Shown: positions 26,679 through 36,373 of the stretch, one piece after another | Position numbering within the stretch: the first letter of the stretch is position 1 | How the letters are laid out: each line of letters starts with the position of its first letter | From: Campylobacteraceae bacterium | GTDB lineage: Bacteria; Campylobacterota; Campylobacteria; Campylobacterales; Sulfurovaceae | Assembly (NCBI GenBank): GCA_027065385.1 | Contig: JAMOOP010000130.1 | Span: forward strand, 1 to 64,000 | DNA length: 64,000 nucleotides | Direction: 5' to 3' | The notes under the pieces: generated by a model | Database searches by the model: none | What the model was told of the DNA's origin: nothing | The model's input: only the letters and a program-made list of their open reading frames with translations | Translations under genes and position numbers: made by a program

Positions 26679-27884
26679 ATGAAAAAGGCTCTTTCTCTTT
26701 TAACTCTTTTTTTTTCTTTTCTTCACTCAACCCAGTTAAAAATAGCTTCATATAATATAGAAAATCTTTTTGATATGTACTATAATGGTACAGAGTATAA
26801 AGAGTATATTCCAAATAAGCATAATTGGACAAAGTCCATATTAAATAAAAAATTAACAAATATATCAGAAGTTATATGTGAAATAGATGCTGATATTATA
26901 GGTTTGCAAGAGGTAGAAAATATAAATGCTTTAAAACTTCTTCAAAAATCACTTAAATATTATGGTTGTAATTATAAATATAGTGCTATAACTCATAAAT
27001 CTAAAAGTGCCATACAGATAGCAGTTCTTTCAAAAATACCAATTAAAAGCCATAAAGATATTATAGTTACAAAAGTATTAGGAGTTAGAAATATTTTAGA
27101 AGCTAAATTTATAATAGATAAAAATCCTCTATATTTATATATTAATCATTGGAATTCAAAACGCTCATCTATTGGTAAAAGGGTACTTTCAGCTAAAGCA
27201 TTAAAGAGAATAATTTTATCTCTTCCAGAGAGCGCTGAATATATTATATTAGGTGATTTTAATACCAATTATAATAATAGTAAAATTAATTCTATTTTAA
27301 ATAGTGTTAGAAAGTGCAATCTATTAAAAGATAAATTTAGTCTCTATAATTTATGGTTAGAAGAGCCTATATATAGAAGATGGAGTTATAATTTTTATGG
27401 AAAAAAAGAGGGAATAGATGCTATATTTATACCTTACTCTTTAATAGATGGTAAAGGAGTAGATTATATTAATAACTCATTTTCTATTTTTAAGAAAAGG
27501 TATATATTTCATAAAAGAGGTTATATTTTGCGTTGGGAGTATAAAAAAGGAAGACATAAGGGAGTAGGGTACTCTGACCATTTAGCAATATCTGCTAACT
27601 TTTCTACTAAAGCTTATATAAAAGAAAATTGTAAAATTAAATTAGGTTCAATTAAAAAGCTTTTATTAGATAAGGTAGATTTACCTATTAAATTAGAGCA
27701 AGTAAAAGTTATAAAAAAATTTAAAAATGGAGTCTATATAGAGGATAATTTATCTAAAGAGAAGATTGCTATTTTTGGCATTAATGAAGAGTTGCTTTTA
27801 GGAGAGAAATATAATATTATTGTATATAAAAGAAAATTTTATAATGGTAAGTATGAAATTACAGATTATAGTATTATAAGGTAA
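26679..27884 (+). CDS. Secreted endonuclease/exonuclease/phosphatase-family protein
   Basis: A 401-residue protein with signal peptide (residues 1-18). The EEP domain reads LKIASYNIENLFD (metal-binding Asn), IIGLQEVEN (catalytic Glu), YINHWNSKRS, ILGDFNTNYNN (Asp, Asn) and a final YSDHLAIS (Asp-His). The full catalytic set is therefore present; it is probably an extracellular or periplasmic DNase or phosphodiesterase. A 100-residue C-terminal strand-rich tail beyond the EEP domain is reminiscent of an OB fold. The next gene starts 5 nt downstream. Confidence 0.85.
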   Translation: MKKALSLLTLFFSFLHSTQLKIASYNIENLFDMYYNGTEYKEYIPNKHNWTKSILNKKLTNISEVICEIDADIIGLQEVENINALKLLQKSLKYYGCNYKYSAITHKSKSAIQIAVLSKIPIKSHKDIIVTKVLGVRNILEAKFIIDKNPLYLYINHWNSKRSSIGKRVLSAKALKRIILSLPESAEYIILGDFNTNYNNSKINSILNSVRKCNLLKDKFSLYNLWLEEPIYRRWSYNFYGKKEGIDAIFIPYSLIDGKGVDYINNSFSIFKKRYIFHKRGYILRWEYKKGRHKGVGYSDHLAISANFSTKAYIKENCKIKLGSIKKLLLDKVDLPIKLEQVKVIKKFKNGVYIEDNLSKEKIAIFGINEELLLGEKYNIIVYKRKFYNGKYEITDYSIIR

Positions 27885-27889
27885 AAACA

Positions 27890-28480
27890 GTGAATAAAAA
27901 TGAATTTAGAAAAGAGTGTATAGATAAATTAAAGAGTCAAAATAGTGTAAGAAATTTTTATATGGATAAAATAGTAACTCAAAAACTATATAGATATATA
28001 AAACAGAATAGATACAAAGTTATAATGCTTTATGTTCCTTTGAAAATAGAAATTAACATCTCTAATTTAATAAAACAGCTTAGAATTGATAAGATAACAG
28101 TTTTAGTTCCATTTATGGAAGGTAAAAGCTTTAGATTGGTAAAATATAGATTGCCTATAAAAGTAAAAAAATTTGGTGTAAAAGAACCCAATATATCTAA
28201 TAATTTTTATAAACGAATAGACTTAGCAGTAGTCCCAATAATCGGTACAGATAAGTCCTTTAGACGGGTTGGTTTTGGTAAAGGCTTCTATGATAGATTT
28301 TTTGAAAAGAGTGGAGGAGATATAGATAGAGTCTTTTTTATAGGAAGAAGGAGTTGTATCTGTTCAGAAATTATAACTGATAATTATGATGTAGAGGGTA
28401 ATCTTTATATTACACCAAAAAAAGTTTTAAATAAAAAACAATTAAAAAGATTAAATATTCGGAATTTAGGCTCCCAATAA
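27890..28480 (+). CDS. 5-formyltetrahydrofolate cyclo-ligase family protein
   Basis: A 196-residue enzyme converting 5-formyl-THF to 5,10-methenyl-THF with ATP. The phosphate/Mg loop VGFGKGFYDRFF and the VPIIGTD strand are diagnostic. The start is GTG, 5 nt after the previous stop. The N-terminus (KNEFRKECIDKLK) matches the usual start of the family. It heads toward rny with a 10-nt gap. Confidence 0.88.
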   Translation: MNKNEFRKECIDKLKSQNSVRNFYMDKIVTQKLYRYIKQNRYKVIMLYVPLKIEINISNLIKQLRIDKITVLVPFMEGKSFRLVKYRLPIKVKKFGVKEPNISNNFYKRIDLAVVPIIGTDKSFRRVGFGKGFYDRFFEKSGGDIDRVFFIGRRSCICSEIITDNYDVEGNLYITPKKVLNKKQLKRLNIRNLGSQ

Positions 28481-28490
28481 GGAGAAGTAT

Positions 28491-30014
28491 ATGATAGGAG
28501 AAATATCAATATCGACAGTTACGGCGATTTTAGGTGCATTGGCCAGTTATTTTTTTGTTAAAAATGAGAATAAAAAGCAGTTTAAATATTATGAAACTGA
28601 AGCAAAAGCAAAAGCTAGTGCAATTTCGCATGAGGCAGAGAGAAAGTTACAAGATGCTAATATTAAGATAAAAGAGAAAGAGATAGAGCTTGATAAAAAG
28701 TTTCAAGATAAAATCTTAGAGATAGAAAAACATAAAACAGAGCTTTTAATAGAGTTAGAAGATATAAAAGAAAAAAAAGAAGAGCTATCTATAAGAAAAA
28801 GAGAGATAGAGAAAAAAGAGGACTATTTAGACCTTTTAGAGCAACAAAAACAAGAAGATATAGCAAAAAGTATTACTATTTTAGAGAAGAGTGCAGAGAT
28901 GACTAAAGAGGAGGCTAAAAAATGTCTCTTAAAGCAGGTTGAAGAGCAATCACAACTTGAAATGGCTCAGTTAATAAGAAAATATGAGAAACAGGCACAT
29001 CACGATGCAAAGAGAAAAGCAGACTATATTATATCACAAGCAGTAACTAGATATGCAGGTGAGTTTGCAGGTGAGAGACTTATTAATATTGTAAATCTTC
29101 CAAGCGATGAACACAAGGGTCGTATTATTGGAAAAGAGGGAAGAAATATTAAGAGTTTAGAGCAACTTTTAGGAGTTGATATTATTATAGATGAGACCCC
29201 AGGTGTTATAATAGTTAGTAACTTTAATCTATATCGTAGAGCGATAGCTACAAGAACTATTGAGCTTTTAGTAAAAGATGGAAGAATTCACCCCGGAAGA
29301 ATTGAGGCTGTTCATAAAAAAGTGGAGAGTGAGTTTGAGCAGAAGATTTTAGAAGAGGGTGAAAATATTGTAGTTGAGTTAGGACTATTACCAATGGACG
29401 AAGAGCTTATGAGACTAATAGGTAGAATGAAATATAGAGCAAGTTATGGACAGAATGCCTTAGCTCACACTTTGGAGGTTGCAAAACTAGCATCACTAAT
29501 GGCTGCTGAAATGGACGGAGACCATAAGTTAGCACTAAGAGCTGGACTTCTTCACGATATAGGAAAAGCCTTAACACAAGATGTTGGTGGAAACCATGTT
29601 GATTTGGGTGTAGAGGTGTGTAAAAGACATAATGAACACCCAACTGTAATAAATGCAATATATGCACACCATGGACATAGAGAGCCAGATAGTATAGAGA
29701 GTGCAGCTGTTTGTGCAGCAGATGCTATTAGTGCATCAAGACCAGGTGCTAGACGAGAGGTTTTAGAGAGTTTTGTAAATCGTGTAAAAGAGATAGAAGA
29801 TATAGCAAGAGAACAAAGAGGTGTAAGAGATGCTTATGCAATTAATGCAGGTAGAGAGGTTAGAGTCTTTGTAGATGCAGGAAAAGTAAAAGATGCACAG
29901 ATGACACTTTTATCTAAAAAGATTGCAAAAGAGATTGAGAATAAGGTACAATACCCTGGTGAAATTAAGGTGACCGTTATTCGTGAAAAACGGGATATTA
30001 ATTACGCTAGATAA
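28491..30014 (+). CDS. rny: Ribonuclease Y
   Basis: A 507-residue membrane-anchored endoribonuclease that starts mRNA decay. An N-terminal helix (about 5-23) is followed by a long coiled coil (about 30-170, Glu/Lys-rich), a KH domain (GRIIGKEGRNIKSLEQLLGVD) and an HD domain with GLLHDIGKA. The length and order are standard. The start follows AATAAGGAGAAGT. It is part of a run of tightly spaced genes ending with cmoB. Confidence 0.95.
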   Translation: MIGEISISTVTAILGALASYFFVKNENKKQFKYYETEAKAKASAISHEAERKLQDANIKIKEKEIELDKKFQDKILEIEKHKTELLIELEDIKEKKEELSIRKREIEKKEDYLDLLEQQKQEDIAKSITILEKSAEMTKEEAKKCLLKQVEEQSQLEMAQLIRKYEKQAHHDAKRKADYIISQAVTRYAGEFAGERLINIVNLPSDEHKGRIIGKEGRNIKSLEQLLGVDIIIDETPGVIIVSNFNLYRRAIATRTIELLVKDGRIHPGRIEAVHKKVESEFEQKILEEGENIVVELGLLPMDEELMRLIGRMKYRASYGQNALAHTLEVAKLASLMAAEMDGDHKLALRAGLLHDIGKALTQDVGGNHVDLGVEVCKRHNEHPTVINAIYAHHGHREPDSIESAAVCAADAISASRPGARREVLESFVNRVKEIEDIAREQRGVRDAYAINAGREVRVFVDAGKVKDAQMTLLSKKIAKEIENKVQYPGEIKVTVIREKRDINYAR

Positions 30015-30031
30015 TTTAAAAAAGGAAAAAT

Positions 30032-30616
30032 ATGAAAAAGTTTGGATTGCTTCTACTACTATCGTTAATGGTGTTCTTTACAGCGTGTAATGCACAACCT
30101 ACTGATAGTAATAAAACAGATGTTAAGAAAAATGATAGTAATGGTTCTATAATTGTAGTTTTAGAGACAAATCAGGGAAATATTGAGCTTAAGATGTTTC
30201 CTAAAGTTGCTCCATTAGCTGTTGAGAATTTTACTACTCATGTAAAAAATGGTTACTATAATGGTTTAATTTTTCATAGAGTTATTAAAAACTTTATGAT
30301 ACAGGGTGGTGACCCAACAGGAACAGGTAGAGGTGGAGAGTCTATTTGGAAAAAAGAGTTTATTAATGAGTACGGTAAAAATGTGGTTTTTGATAGACCT
30401 TTTCTACTCGCTATGGCAAATCATGGGCCAAATACTAATGGAAGTCAATTCTTTATTACAACAAAAGCTACACCTTGGTTAAATGGTGGATATACTATTT
30501 TTGGAGAGGTAATATCTGGACAAGATGCTGTTAAAAAGATAGAAAACACTAAAACAGGAAAAGCTGATAGACCAGAGGTTGAGCAAAAAATTATTAAAGC
30601 TTATATTAAAAAGTAG
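30032..30616 (+). CDS. Cyclophilin-type peptidyl-prolyl isomerase, exported lipoprotein
   Basis: A 194-residue protein with a lipoprotein-type signal (FFTACN, Cys near residue 19), a short linker and a cyclophilin domain: NFTTHVKNGYYNGLIFHRVIKNFMI begins the fold, then GGDPTGTGRGGESIW, MANHGPNTNGSQFFIT. Arg of the FHRV motif and the GSQFFI block are present, so it should be active in folding envelope proteins. It lies 17 nt after rny and 3 nt before cmoB. Confidence 0.92.
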   Translation: MKKFGLLLLLSLMVFFTACNAQPTDSNKTDVKKNDSNGSIIVVLETNQGNIELKMFPKVAPLAVENFTTHVKNGYYNGLIFHRVIKNFMIQGGDPTGTGRGGESIWKKEFINEYGKNVVFDRPFLLAMANHGPNTNGSQFFITTKATPWLNGGYTIFGEVISGQDAVKKIENTKTGKADRPEVEQKIIKAYIKK

Positions 30617-30619
30617 TTT

Positions 30620-31537
30620 ATGATAGACTTAGATAAGTTACGAGCAGATAGAGAGAAGTGTATAGAGTGGAAAAATATTAAGCCAAGATGGGAGGCTATT
30701 AAAGGGCTTCCTATTTTAGATGATATTGAAATTGTTTTGGGTAAAAGTGTAGATATATACTCTCCCTCTCTATCTAAAGAAGATGAGGAGTATATATATA
30801 AGAGTGCAAAACTTATTCAACCTTGGAGAAAAGGTCCATTTAGAGTATCTACAACTTTTATAGATAGTGAGTGGCAGAGTTATATAAAATATGATTTATT
30901 AAAACCTCACTTTAATATAAAAGATAAAATAGTGGGTGATATTGGGTGTAATAATGGATATTATCTATTTAGAATGATGGAAGATAAACCCAAAAGATTA
31001 GTAGGATTTGACCCATCATCTATTCCATATTGTCAATTTAAATTTTTAGACCATTTTATACAAAGTGGTATTAAATATGAACTTTTAGGAGTAGAGCATG
31101 TTGAGTTCTATGAGCATAAGTTTGATATACTTTTCTGTTTAGGTGTACTATATCATAGACCTGACCCAGTTGGTGCTTTAAAATCATTATATAAAGGGTT
31201 AAATTGGGGTGGAGAGCTTATTTTAGATACTTTTATGATAGATGGAGAAGATGAGGTGTGTCTAACTCCTAAAAAAAGATACTCAAAAATACCAAATATA
31301 TATTTTATTCCAACTATTAATGCTCTGAAAAATTGGTGTTATAGAGCAGGATTTCAAGAGATAGATGTTTTAGAAATTTCTAAAACAGAGCCTAATGAGC
31401 AGAGAAAAACAGAGTGGATAGATACAGAGTCGTTAAATGATTTCTTAGATGAGAGTGATAAAAGCAAAACTGTAGAGGGGTATCCAGCACCTAAAAGGGT
31501 GTATATTAAAGCTCGGAAGATTAGAAAAAAGAGTTGA
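30620..31537 (+). CDS. cmoB: tRNA U34 carboxymethyltransferase CmoB
   Basis: A 305-residue SAM-type enzyme that uses carboxy-S-adenosylmethionine to make cmo5U34 in tRNA. The Rossmann motif is VGDIGCNNGYYLFRM, and the CmoB-specific WRKGPF, FDPSSIPYCQF, FCLGVLYHR and YPAPKRVYIKA blocks are all present. The length is typical of epsilonproteobacterial CmoB. Confidence 0.93.
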   Translation: MIDLDKLRADREKCIEWKNIKPRWEAIKGLPILDDIEIVLGKSVDIYSPSLSKEDEEYIYKSAKLIQPWRKGPFRVSTTFIDSEWQSYIKYDLLKPHFNIKDKIVGDIGCNNGYYLFRMMEDKPKRLVGFDPSSIPYCQFKFLDHFIQSGIKYELLGVEHVEFYEHKFDILFCLGVLYHRPDPVGALKSLYKGLNWGGELILDTFMIDGEDEVCLTPKKRYSKIPNIYFIPTINALKNWCYRAGFQEIDVLEISKTEPNEQRKTEWIDTESLNDFLDESDKSKTVEGYPAPKRVYIKARKIRKKS

Positions 31538-31643
31538 TTGTAAAAATTTATTTTCAAAAACGGCAAAAATAAGGTATAATTAAAGAAATATTTGAATCTT
31601 TTAGGCTTTAAAAAAATTTTGTATAAAAATATAATTATTATAT

Positions 31644-31659
31644 CTTATTTTAAAATAAG
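31644..31659. promoter_or_regulatory. 16-nt perfect palindrome upstream of the orphan regulator
   Basis: CTTATTTTAAAATAAG lies 45 nt before the regulator's ATG in an otherwise AT-rich 167-nt gap. It could be the binding site for the dimeric regulator itself, since HP1043-type proteins are reported to bind their own promoter, or a weak terminator of cmoB. Confidence 0.3.
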
Positions 31660-31704
31660 TATTTTTTAGATATAACCTTAAGCCATAAGATAATTAGGAT
31701 TACA

Positions 31705-32376
31705 ATGAGAATATTGACCATAGGGTTCGAAGACGAGTTTGTGAAACAGTTAGAGGTCGAACTTGAAAAATACTTTATATGTATTGTAGATAGTGCAAAA
31801 GATTTATACGATGCCACTAACTTTACTGACTTTAGACATTATGAACTTATTATAATTGTTGATGAAAATCAAAAATACTCATTAGAAAAATATAGTAATG
31901 AGGTCAAAAAGAAGAAAAGAGAGACTAAGATTATTATTATAACTGATAATCCAGATAATCAAATTCCTCTTTTTGAGTTAGGTGCAGATGATGTTCTTGT
32001 AAATCATATAGATTCGCCAGAGTTAATATCTGCTAGAGTTTTATCAAATATGCGTAAACTATTTGGTACTAGAATTGATGTGGGAAAATTAGTAATTGAT
32101 ATTGCCCATAAAAAGATAGAGTATGATGATAAGATAGTATCATTAAATGGTAAAACATTTGATATTTTAGCCTATTTAGCACTTCGTGAAGAGAGAGTTT
32201 TTTCTAAAGATGAGATTATTAATGCACTTTGGGAAGAGCCTGAATATGTAAGTGATAACACAGTGGAGGTGGCTATTAATCAGATACGAAAAAGACTAAA
32301 GAGTATATTAGGTTTTCAAGTTATTCATACTGTAAGAAGAAGAGGCTATAAGTTCTCTTATGAAAAAACTGCCTAA
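31705..32376 (+). CDS. hsrA: Orphan OmpR-type response regulator, HP1043/HsrA-like
   Basis: A 223-residue two-domain protein. The receiver-like domain (1-120) lacks the phosphate-accepting Asp: the strand reads YELIIIVDENQ, with Val where the Asp should be. The C-terminal winged helix (about 135-220) is complete, ending VIHTVRRRGYKFS. This atypical receiver, its size and the host group match HP1043 (HsrA), the essential phosphorylation-independent regulator of Helicobacter and relatives. No histidine kinase gene is adjacent. It is convergent with the aminotransferase gene across a shared terminator. Confidence 0.75.
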   Translation: MRILTIGFEDEFVKQLEVELEKYFICIVDSAKDLYDATNFTDFRHYELIIIVDENQKYSLEKYSNEVKKKKRETKIIIITDNPDNQIPLFELGADDVLVNHIDSPELISARVLSNMRKLFGTRIDVGKLVIDIAHKKIEYDDKIVSLNGKTFDILAYLALREERVFSKDEIINALWEEPEYVSDNTVEVAINQIRKRLKSILGFQVIHTVRRRGYKFSYEKTA

Positions 32377-32387
32377 TAGGCAGTTTT
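32365..32387. terminator. Bidirectional terminator hsrA / aminotransferase
   Basis: AAAACTGCCT (32365-32374) pairs with AGGCAGTTTT (32378-32387) around a 3-nt loop, followed by ATTTTTTT. It contains the stop codon of the upstream gene and overlaps the end of the downstream, opposite gene. Confidence 0.88.
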
Positions 32388-33558
32388 ATTTTTTTAGATT
32401 TTGAACAAATCTATCTAGTCTTTTTAATCCCTCTCTAATAGTATTTATATCTGTAGCAAAAGATAGTCTAATATACCCCTCTGCTCCAAAAGCAATACCA
32501 GGAACTACAGCTACCCCCTCTTTAGCTAGAAGTTCTTTAGAGAACTCCATAGAGTCACTACTTACATTTTTAATATTAATAAATAGATAAAATGCACCAT
32601 CTGGTTTTACAACTGATAACCCCTCAATACTATTTACAATATCATAAGCTTCATCTCTTCTTTCTTCAAAGACTTTTCTCATATCTTGAACAGTTTTATC
32701 TACAGAGCCATTAAGTCCTGCAATAGCTGCTGATTGTGTAATTGAGCTAATATTTGATGTACTTTGAGATTGAAGTTTATTCATAGCACTAACTAATTCA
32801 ACTTTTGGAGTTGCTAAATATCCAAATCTCCACCCTGTCATAGATGCCGATTTACTTAGACCATTAATAGTTACTGTTCTTTGGAACATATCTTCAGAGA
32901 TTGAAGCTAGTGCTGTAAACTCTACACCACCGTAAACTAGTTTCTCATACATCTCATCACTAAATACAAGAATATCAGTTCCCTTTAAAACCTCTGCTAA
33001 AGCCTCTAACTCTTCTTTACTATATACGGAGCCTGTTGGGTTAGATGGAGTAGTAATTACTAAAACTTTTGTTTTAGGAGTAATAGCCTCTTCTAACTGT
33101 TTAGGAGTAATTTTAAAGCTTGTTGTATCATCTGTCTCTATAATTACAGCTGTTCCACCAGAGTATTTTACAACTTCAGGATATGTTACCCAATATGGTG
33201 CAGGAATAATAACCTCATCACCCTCATCTATAAGTGCTTGAAATAGATTAAATAGAGAGTGTTTAGCTCCATTATTAGTCTGTATCATATTAGTATCATA
33301 ATCTAAGTTATTATCTCTTTTTAACTTATCAGCTACAGCTTTTAGTAGTTCAGGAGTACCAGGTATTGCTGTATATTTAGTCTTACCTTCATCAAGAGCT
33401 TTTTTAGCAGCCTCTTTAATCTCTACTGGAGTATCAAAGTCAGGTTCTCCTGCTGAAAAAGATAATATATCTTTTCCTTCAGCCTTAAGTTCTAGTGCTA
33501 AAGTCGTAATAGCAATAGTCATAGAAGTAGATAGCGTTTGTATTCGTTTTGAAAGCAT
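32386..33558 (-). CDS. aspB: Aspartate aminotransferase (class I/II, AspB type)
   Basis: A 390-residue PLP enzyme interconverting aspartate and oxaloacetate. It shows the Ib-subgroup start SFSAGEPDFDTP, the substrate YWVTYPE loop, TPSNPTGSVYS (Asn to PLP), and NGLSKSASMTGWRFGY, in which Lys is the Schiff-base residue. The start ATG lies at 33558. With ATP citrate lyase supplying oxaloacetate, it links carbon fixation to amino-acid synthesis. Confidence 0.9.
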   Translation of the reverse strand: MLSKRIQTLSTSMTIAITTLALELKAEGKDILSFSAGEPDFDTPVEIKEAAKKALDEGKTKYTAIPGTPELLKAVADKLKRDNNLDYDTNMIQTNNGAKHSLFNLFQALIDEGDEVIIPAPYWVTYPEVVKYSGGTAVIIETDDTTSFKITPKQLEEAITPKTKVLVITTPSNPTGSVYSKEELEALAEVLKGTDILVFSDEMYEKLVYGGVEFTALASISEDMFQRTVTINGLSKSASMTGWRFGYLATPKVELVSAMNKLQSQSTSNISSITQSAAIAGLNGSVDKTVQDMRKVFEERRDEAYDIVNSIEGLSVVKPDGAFYLFINIKNVSSDSMEFSKELLAKEGVAVVPGIAFGAEGYIRLSFATDINTIREGLKRLDRFVQNLKK

Positions 33559-33728
33559 AGTTTCGCCTTATTTAGATATTGAAAAAATCCAAGGATTATA
33601 CTAAAAATTTGATTATATTGACTTGATATGTTTTAGGCTATTTGATATGGGATAAGTTCAGTTATATTAATAACAAATTATAATATAATATTGCATGAAT
33701 ATTATTTGAGCAAAAAGGATTAATCTGT

Positions 33729-34772
33729 ATGAAGAGAAGCAGTAAAATAGTTTTATATGGTTTATTAATCTCTATTTTATATATAATTTTGTGTGTTTTT
33801 ATAAAAAAAGATGATTTTAATAATAAACTTGAAACTATAAATAAGCAAGAGTTAAAAGAGCCACAAATAGAGTCTGTAGATATAAATAACTCCTCTATTA
33901 AAGATAGTAAAAGAGTAGTAAAAAATAGCTCTACACTAGATTATAAAATAGAAAATGGAGCAATTACAATAGGTGGGAATATGCCTATATTAGCAGAAGA
34001 TGATAGTTTAAAAAAGAGTATGATGCGATTTTGTTCAAAAGAGTATTGTAAAAGAACAATAATATTTTCAGCTAATAAAGAGATGCCTTTATGGAAAAAT
34101 TTAGCAAAAGATATTATAGATATATTTTATGATGAGAATTTAACCAATGCCTCTTTTTTAGCAAATGAGCAGGGTGATATTACTATTGGAGGAGAGTTTT
34201 TAACAAAAAGTTCAAAAGATAGATTATTAGAGATATTAAAGCAGTATGGTACAGCTCATATTACAGATAATAGTTATATAAAAGAGAAGGAGATATTATC
34301 TACACCTAAAGAGGAAAAAGATACTGTTATTAGTGATAAAAATGAGAGTGAGAGTGTTAAAATAGCAGATAGTATTATTAATAATAGTACTGTAGCTAAG
34401 AGAGATAAAATAGATATAGCACAAGAAAAAATTACAGAACTTCTAAAAAGTGAAAATATAAATTTCTATAGAAGCCGTGCAAAACTAACATCAAGAGGGA
34501 AAAGAACTTTAAGAAAGATTATAGCTATTTTAAAAGAGATACCAGATGTAAAAATAGAGGTTAGAGGCTATACTGATGCTAGTGGAAAAAGGAGAGTTAA
34601 TAAATGGATAAGTGATGTAAGAGCTAAAAGTGTAAAGTTATATTTAGGAAGTCATGGAATAAATTCTGATAATATAGAAGCAAAAGGATTTGGAGAAGAT
34701 GATTTATTATATAAAGATAAACCTTATAGCCCTTTAAATAGAAGAGTAGAAATAGAGATAAAAAGGAGATAA
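33729..34772 (+). CDS. OmpA-family protein with N-terminal membrane anchor
   Basis: A 347-residue protein: one N-terminal helix (about 7-25), a long polar Ser/Lys/Asp-rich middle with a BON-like segment (ITIGGNMPILAEDDSLKKSM), then an OmpA/MotB peptidoglycan-binding domain (about 235-347, VKIEVRGYTDASGKRRVN, LSxxRAKSVKLYL-like, GFGEDDLLY, NRRVEIEI). The key Asp and Arg that hold diaminopimelate are present. It is followed directly by a small membrane coiled-coil gene, so the pair may span the periplasm. Confidence 0.8.
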   Translation: MKRSSKIVLYGLLISILYIILCVFIKKDDFNNKLETINKQELKEPQIESVDINNSSIKDSKRVVKNSSTLDYKIENGAITIGGNMPILAEDDSLKKSMMRFCSKEYCKRTIIFSANKEMPLWKNLAKDIIDIFYDENLTNASFLANEQGDITIGGEFLTKSSKDRLLEILKQYGTAHITDNSYIKEKEILSTPKEEKDTVISDKNESESVKIADSIINNSTVAKRDKIDIAQEKITELLKSENINFYRSRAKLTSRGKRTLRKIIAILKEIPDVKIEVRGYTDASGKRRVNKWISDVRAKSVKLYLGSHGINSDNIEAKGFGEDDLLYKDKPYSPLNRRVEIEIKRR

Positions 34773-35219
34773 ATGATGTTAGAGTTAATAGGAGAGATGA
34801 TATTGTGTCTAGTAGTGGCACTACTAATAGGTTTTTTAATAGGTTGGTTTTTTTCAAAGGCTTTAAATGCAGAAGAGTATGATATAGATTATGATGAGTT
34901 AAGTGTAAGAGAAGATGAACATAGCTCTCAAATAAAAAACTTAGAAGCAAAATATAAGAAAGAAAAAGAGCAACTTTCAGAGTGTGATAAGAAAAATAGG
35001 GAGTTAAAGGGTGAATTAATGAAAAAGATAAACCTTTTACAAAATACATCTAATACACTCCAAGAGATACAGAAAAAACATGGCAATAATACAACAGAGA
35101 GAATAGCTGAATTAGAAGCTATGTTACAACAAAAAGATATTGAACTTTTAGAGTTTGAAACAGTTTTAGTAAAAGCTGAAGAGACTATTGAGAAGTTAAA
35201 AGCCCAAAAAGATAAGTAA
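34773..35219 (+). CDS. Membrane-anchored coiled-coil protein
   Basis: A 148-residue protein that starts at the base after the previous stop (ATGATG, so the first or second ATG). One strong helix (about 8-28, LVVALLIGFLIGWFFS) precedes a long Glu/Lys coiled coil (55-145). No family is recognised. The arrangement suggests a partner of the OmpA protein encoded upstream. Confidence 0.7.
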   Translation: MMLELIGEMILCLVVALLIGFLIGWFFSKALNAEEYDIDYDELSVREDEHSSQIKNLEAKYKKEKEQLSECDKKNRELKGELMKKINLLQNTSNTLQEIQKKHGNNTTERIAELEAMLQQKDIELLEFETVLVKAEETIEKLKAQKDK

Positions 35220-35221
35220 AA

Positions 35222-35250
35222 TTTAAATAACCAAAATTTGGTTATTTAAA
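35222..35250. terminator. Bidirectional terminator before ribBA
   Basis: A 14-bp perfect stem, 35222-35235 with 35237-35250 (TTTAAATAACCAAA and its complement), lies between convergent genes. The A and T arms serve as the tails on both strands. Confidence 0.7.
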
Positions 35251-35253
35251 ATA

Positions 35254-36285
35254 TTATAATATAACCTTATTTACAACATTAAGTCCAAAACCAGAAAGAC
35301 CAATAAACTCTGTATCTACTGTTGATGTTAGTAGATTAATATGCTCTATACCTAAATCTTTAAGTATTTGAGCTCCAATTCCAAACTCTTTAGCTTGTTC
35401 TTTAGATATAGTTTTTGTATCTAAAAAGACAAGTACACCACCATTTATTTTTAAATACTCTAATGAGTTTTGCATAGTTTCAAAACGATTTGAATTTAAA
35501 ACAAGATCAACATCTAAACCTATATTATGAAATTTAACATTAGATGTTTGTTTAATATCTCCAAACTTAATTACTTTATGAACTCTACCTAAATGGTCTT
35601 CATAATTAATCTTTTCAACTCTTATACCCATAAAATCCATCTCTCTCTCTTTAATACGAGCTACCAATTTTTCATTAGCTAAACGATACTCAACTAAATC
35701 AGATATATAGACTATTGGAATATTATGTTTTTTAGAAAATATTTCAAGGTCATCATGTCTAGCCATTGTTCCATCATCTTTAATAATTTCACATATAACA
35801 CCAACTGGAGCAAGTCCTGCTAATTTACATATATCAACAGAACCTTCTGTATGACCAGTTCTAACTAATACCCCACCATCTTTAGCTATAAGTGGAAAGA
35901 TATGACCAGGGCGAACAAAATCTTCACTACTAGTTAAAGGGTTAGCAAGTTTTGAGATACAATCATCTCTCTCTATAGCTGATATTCCTGTATCTGCATT
36001 AGCAGAATCTATAGAGATAGTAAATGCTGTTTCATGGTTCGAGATATTATTATCAACCATTGGTAAAAGATGTAATTTTTTAGCAATAGCTTTGGTTACA
36101 GGTGTGCAGATAAGTCCTCTTGCCTCTTTTGCCATAAAGTTAACATGTTCTGGAGTAGAAAATGTAGCAGCGTAAACTAAATCACCCTCATTTTCTCTAT
36201 TTTCATCGTCCATCATAATAACCATACGACCTTTTTTTATCTCACTAATAGCAGTTTCAACGCGTTCTAAAGCAACTTTAAACAT
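35254..36285 (-). CDS. ribB: RibBA-type protein: DHBP synthase with decayed GTP cyclohydrolase II half
   Basis: A 343-residue protein. Residues 1-200 are an intact 3,4-dihydroxy-2-butanone-4-phosphate synthase (MMDDENRENEGDLVYAA, then RPGHIFPL and GHTEGSVDICKLAG). Residues about 205-343 have the GTP cyclohydrolase II layout but lack its zinc-binding Cys cluster and CDCG motif, so that half is probably structural. This fusion with a defective RibA part is known in Campylobacter and Helicobacter relatives, where a separate ribA exists. It makes the riboflavin precursor. No FMN riboswitch is visible upstream. Confidence 0.92.
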   Translation of the reverse strand: MFKVALERVETAISEIKKGRMVIMMDDENRENEGDLVYAATFSTPEHVNFMAKEARGLICTPVTKAIAKKLHLLPMVDNNISNHETAFTISIDSANADTGISAIERDDCISKLANPLTSSEDFVRPGHIFPLIAKDGGVLVRTGHTEGSVDICKLAGLAPVGVICEIIKDDGTMARHDDLEIFSKKHNIPIVYISDLVEYRLANEKLVARIKEREMDFMGIRVEKINYEDHLGRVHKVIKFGDIKQTSNVKFHNIGLDVDLVLNSNRFETMQNSLEYLKINGGVLVFLDTKTISKEQAKEFGIGAQILKDLGIEHINLLTSTVDTEFIGLSGFGLNVVNKVIL

Positions 36286-36344
36286 AAATTGTATTCCCTT
36301 TTTTATAAATAGAAGGTATTATACTATTTTTTTTATATAAACCC

Positions 36345-36373
36345 TTGACATTTTATGATTTTTTCTCTATAAT
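36345..36373 (+). promoter_or_regulatory. Near-perfect sigma-70 promoter for the tRNA operon
   Basis: TTGACA at 36345-36350 and TATAAT at 36368-36373 are separated by exactly 17 nt, both hexamers matching consensus. Transcription would start near 36380, 25 nt before the first tRNA. Such a strong promoter is fitting for stable RNA. Confidence 0.93.
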
